Below, piece after piece: positions 6,290 to 6,503 of a stretch of DNA of 6,503 nt. The translations under genes were made by a program, and so were the position numbers. The DNA is from Candidatus Firestonebacteria bacterium RIFOXYA2_FULL_40_8 (GTDB taxonomy: Bacteria; Oederibacteriota; D2-FULL-39-29): positions 1 to 6,503 of the forward strand of contig MFGS01000140.1 in NCBI GenBank assembly GCA_001778355.1, in the 5' to 3' direction. How positions within the stretch are numbered: the first letter of the stretch is position 1; each line of letters begins with the position of its first letter. The notes beneath the pieces are model-generated. The model was not told the origin of the DNA and did no database searches. It saw nothing but the letters and a program-made list of their open reading frames with translations.

Positions 6290-6503
6290 CTATAACCGGG
6301 AGAATACTTCTTTGTAAATATCCTTTCTATGCATGATGGCTTTTACTACTATGGCTTTTTCCTTTATCTGGTAAACTACCCTGTAATCTCCTACTCTTAT
6401 TTTCCAGTATCCTTTTAAAGTATTTCGCAGGGGGAGGCCGTATTTTTCGGGGTGTACGGTTAATCTTAGTTCTATGGCTGTTTTAATACGCTGCTTAATA
6501 TTG
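6290..6503 (-). CDS. RelE/ParE-family toxin, C-terminal part (5' end outside window)
   Basis: On the minus strand an open frame enters at the right edge and ends at a stop read from 6292 to 6290, giving 70 residues. The sequence has clear RelE/ParE-superfamily features. A helix, QRIKTAIELRL, comes first, followed by HPEKYGLPLRNTLKG. The core strand motif GYWKIRVGDYRVVYQI carries the conserved Arg residues, and the end motif VVKAIMHRKDIYKEV supplies the HR and Tyr typical of this family. Members are usually 85-95 aa, so about 15-25 N-terminal residues are missing beyond the window. RelE-type toxins cleave mRNA on the ribosome, while ParE-type toxins poison gyrase. The HRKDIY ending favours the RelE type, but I cannot decide firmly. 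The antitoxin gene normally lies upstream of the toxin, which here means just beyond the right edge. The gene converges on the 385-aa gene, with 69 bases between their stops. Confidence 0.85.
   Translation of the reverse strand, partial: NIKQRIKTAIELRLTVHPEKYGLPLRNTLKGYWKIRVGDYRVVYQIKEKAIVVKAIMHRKDIYKEVFSRL

Overview
The window looks bacterial: genes are tightly packed, two start/stop pairs overlap by 4 bases, and Shine-Dalgarno sites are clear. It probably comes from an uncultured, moderately AT-rich lineage. The mix of TPR-bearing GT-C membrane enzymes with junk-like intergenic repeats (GACGGAAGACAGA, AAATTCGAAGCTCG and TGTCATCCTGAGCG types) fits candidate-phylum genomes such as Elusimicrobiota or Omnitrophota. 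That placement is an impression and cannot be settled from this sequence.

Bases 1-4824 hold one plus-strand transcription unit of four genes. It begins with the C-terminal 53 codons of an unidentified gene. Two bases later comes a 246-aa protein that resembles a degenerate SAM-dependent methyltransferase. A 4-base ATGA overlap leads to a 755-aa DUF2723 (TMEM260-like) membrane protein with about five C-terminal TPRs. A second ATGA overlap leads to a 552-aa TMTC-like (DUF1736-type) membrane protein that also ends in TPRs. In animals TMEM260 and TMTC1-4 are two separate families of protein O-mannosyltransferases, each with a GT-C membrane core plus TPRs. Finding relatives of both fused in one translationally coupled bacterial operon is the main point of interest. 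A shared role in glycosylating exported proteins or surface polymers is an inference.

Bases 4825-5062 form a non-coding mosaic of short repeats. It contains two copies of a GACGGAAGACAGA element, three AAATTCG copies, a 32-base imperfect palindrome centred on GCGAGATCTCGC, and a TGTCATCCTGAGCG...GGATCTCAG element that ends about 27 bases before the next start codon.

Bases 5063-6220 encode an AT-rich 385-aa protein of unknown function with an N-terminal membrane anchor. Facing it, on the minus strand at 6290-6503, is the C-terminal part of a RelE/ParE-family toxin whose start lies beyond the right edge. The right-hand third therefore looks like accessory DNA next to the glycosyltransferase operon.
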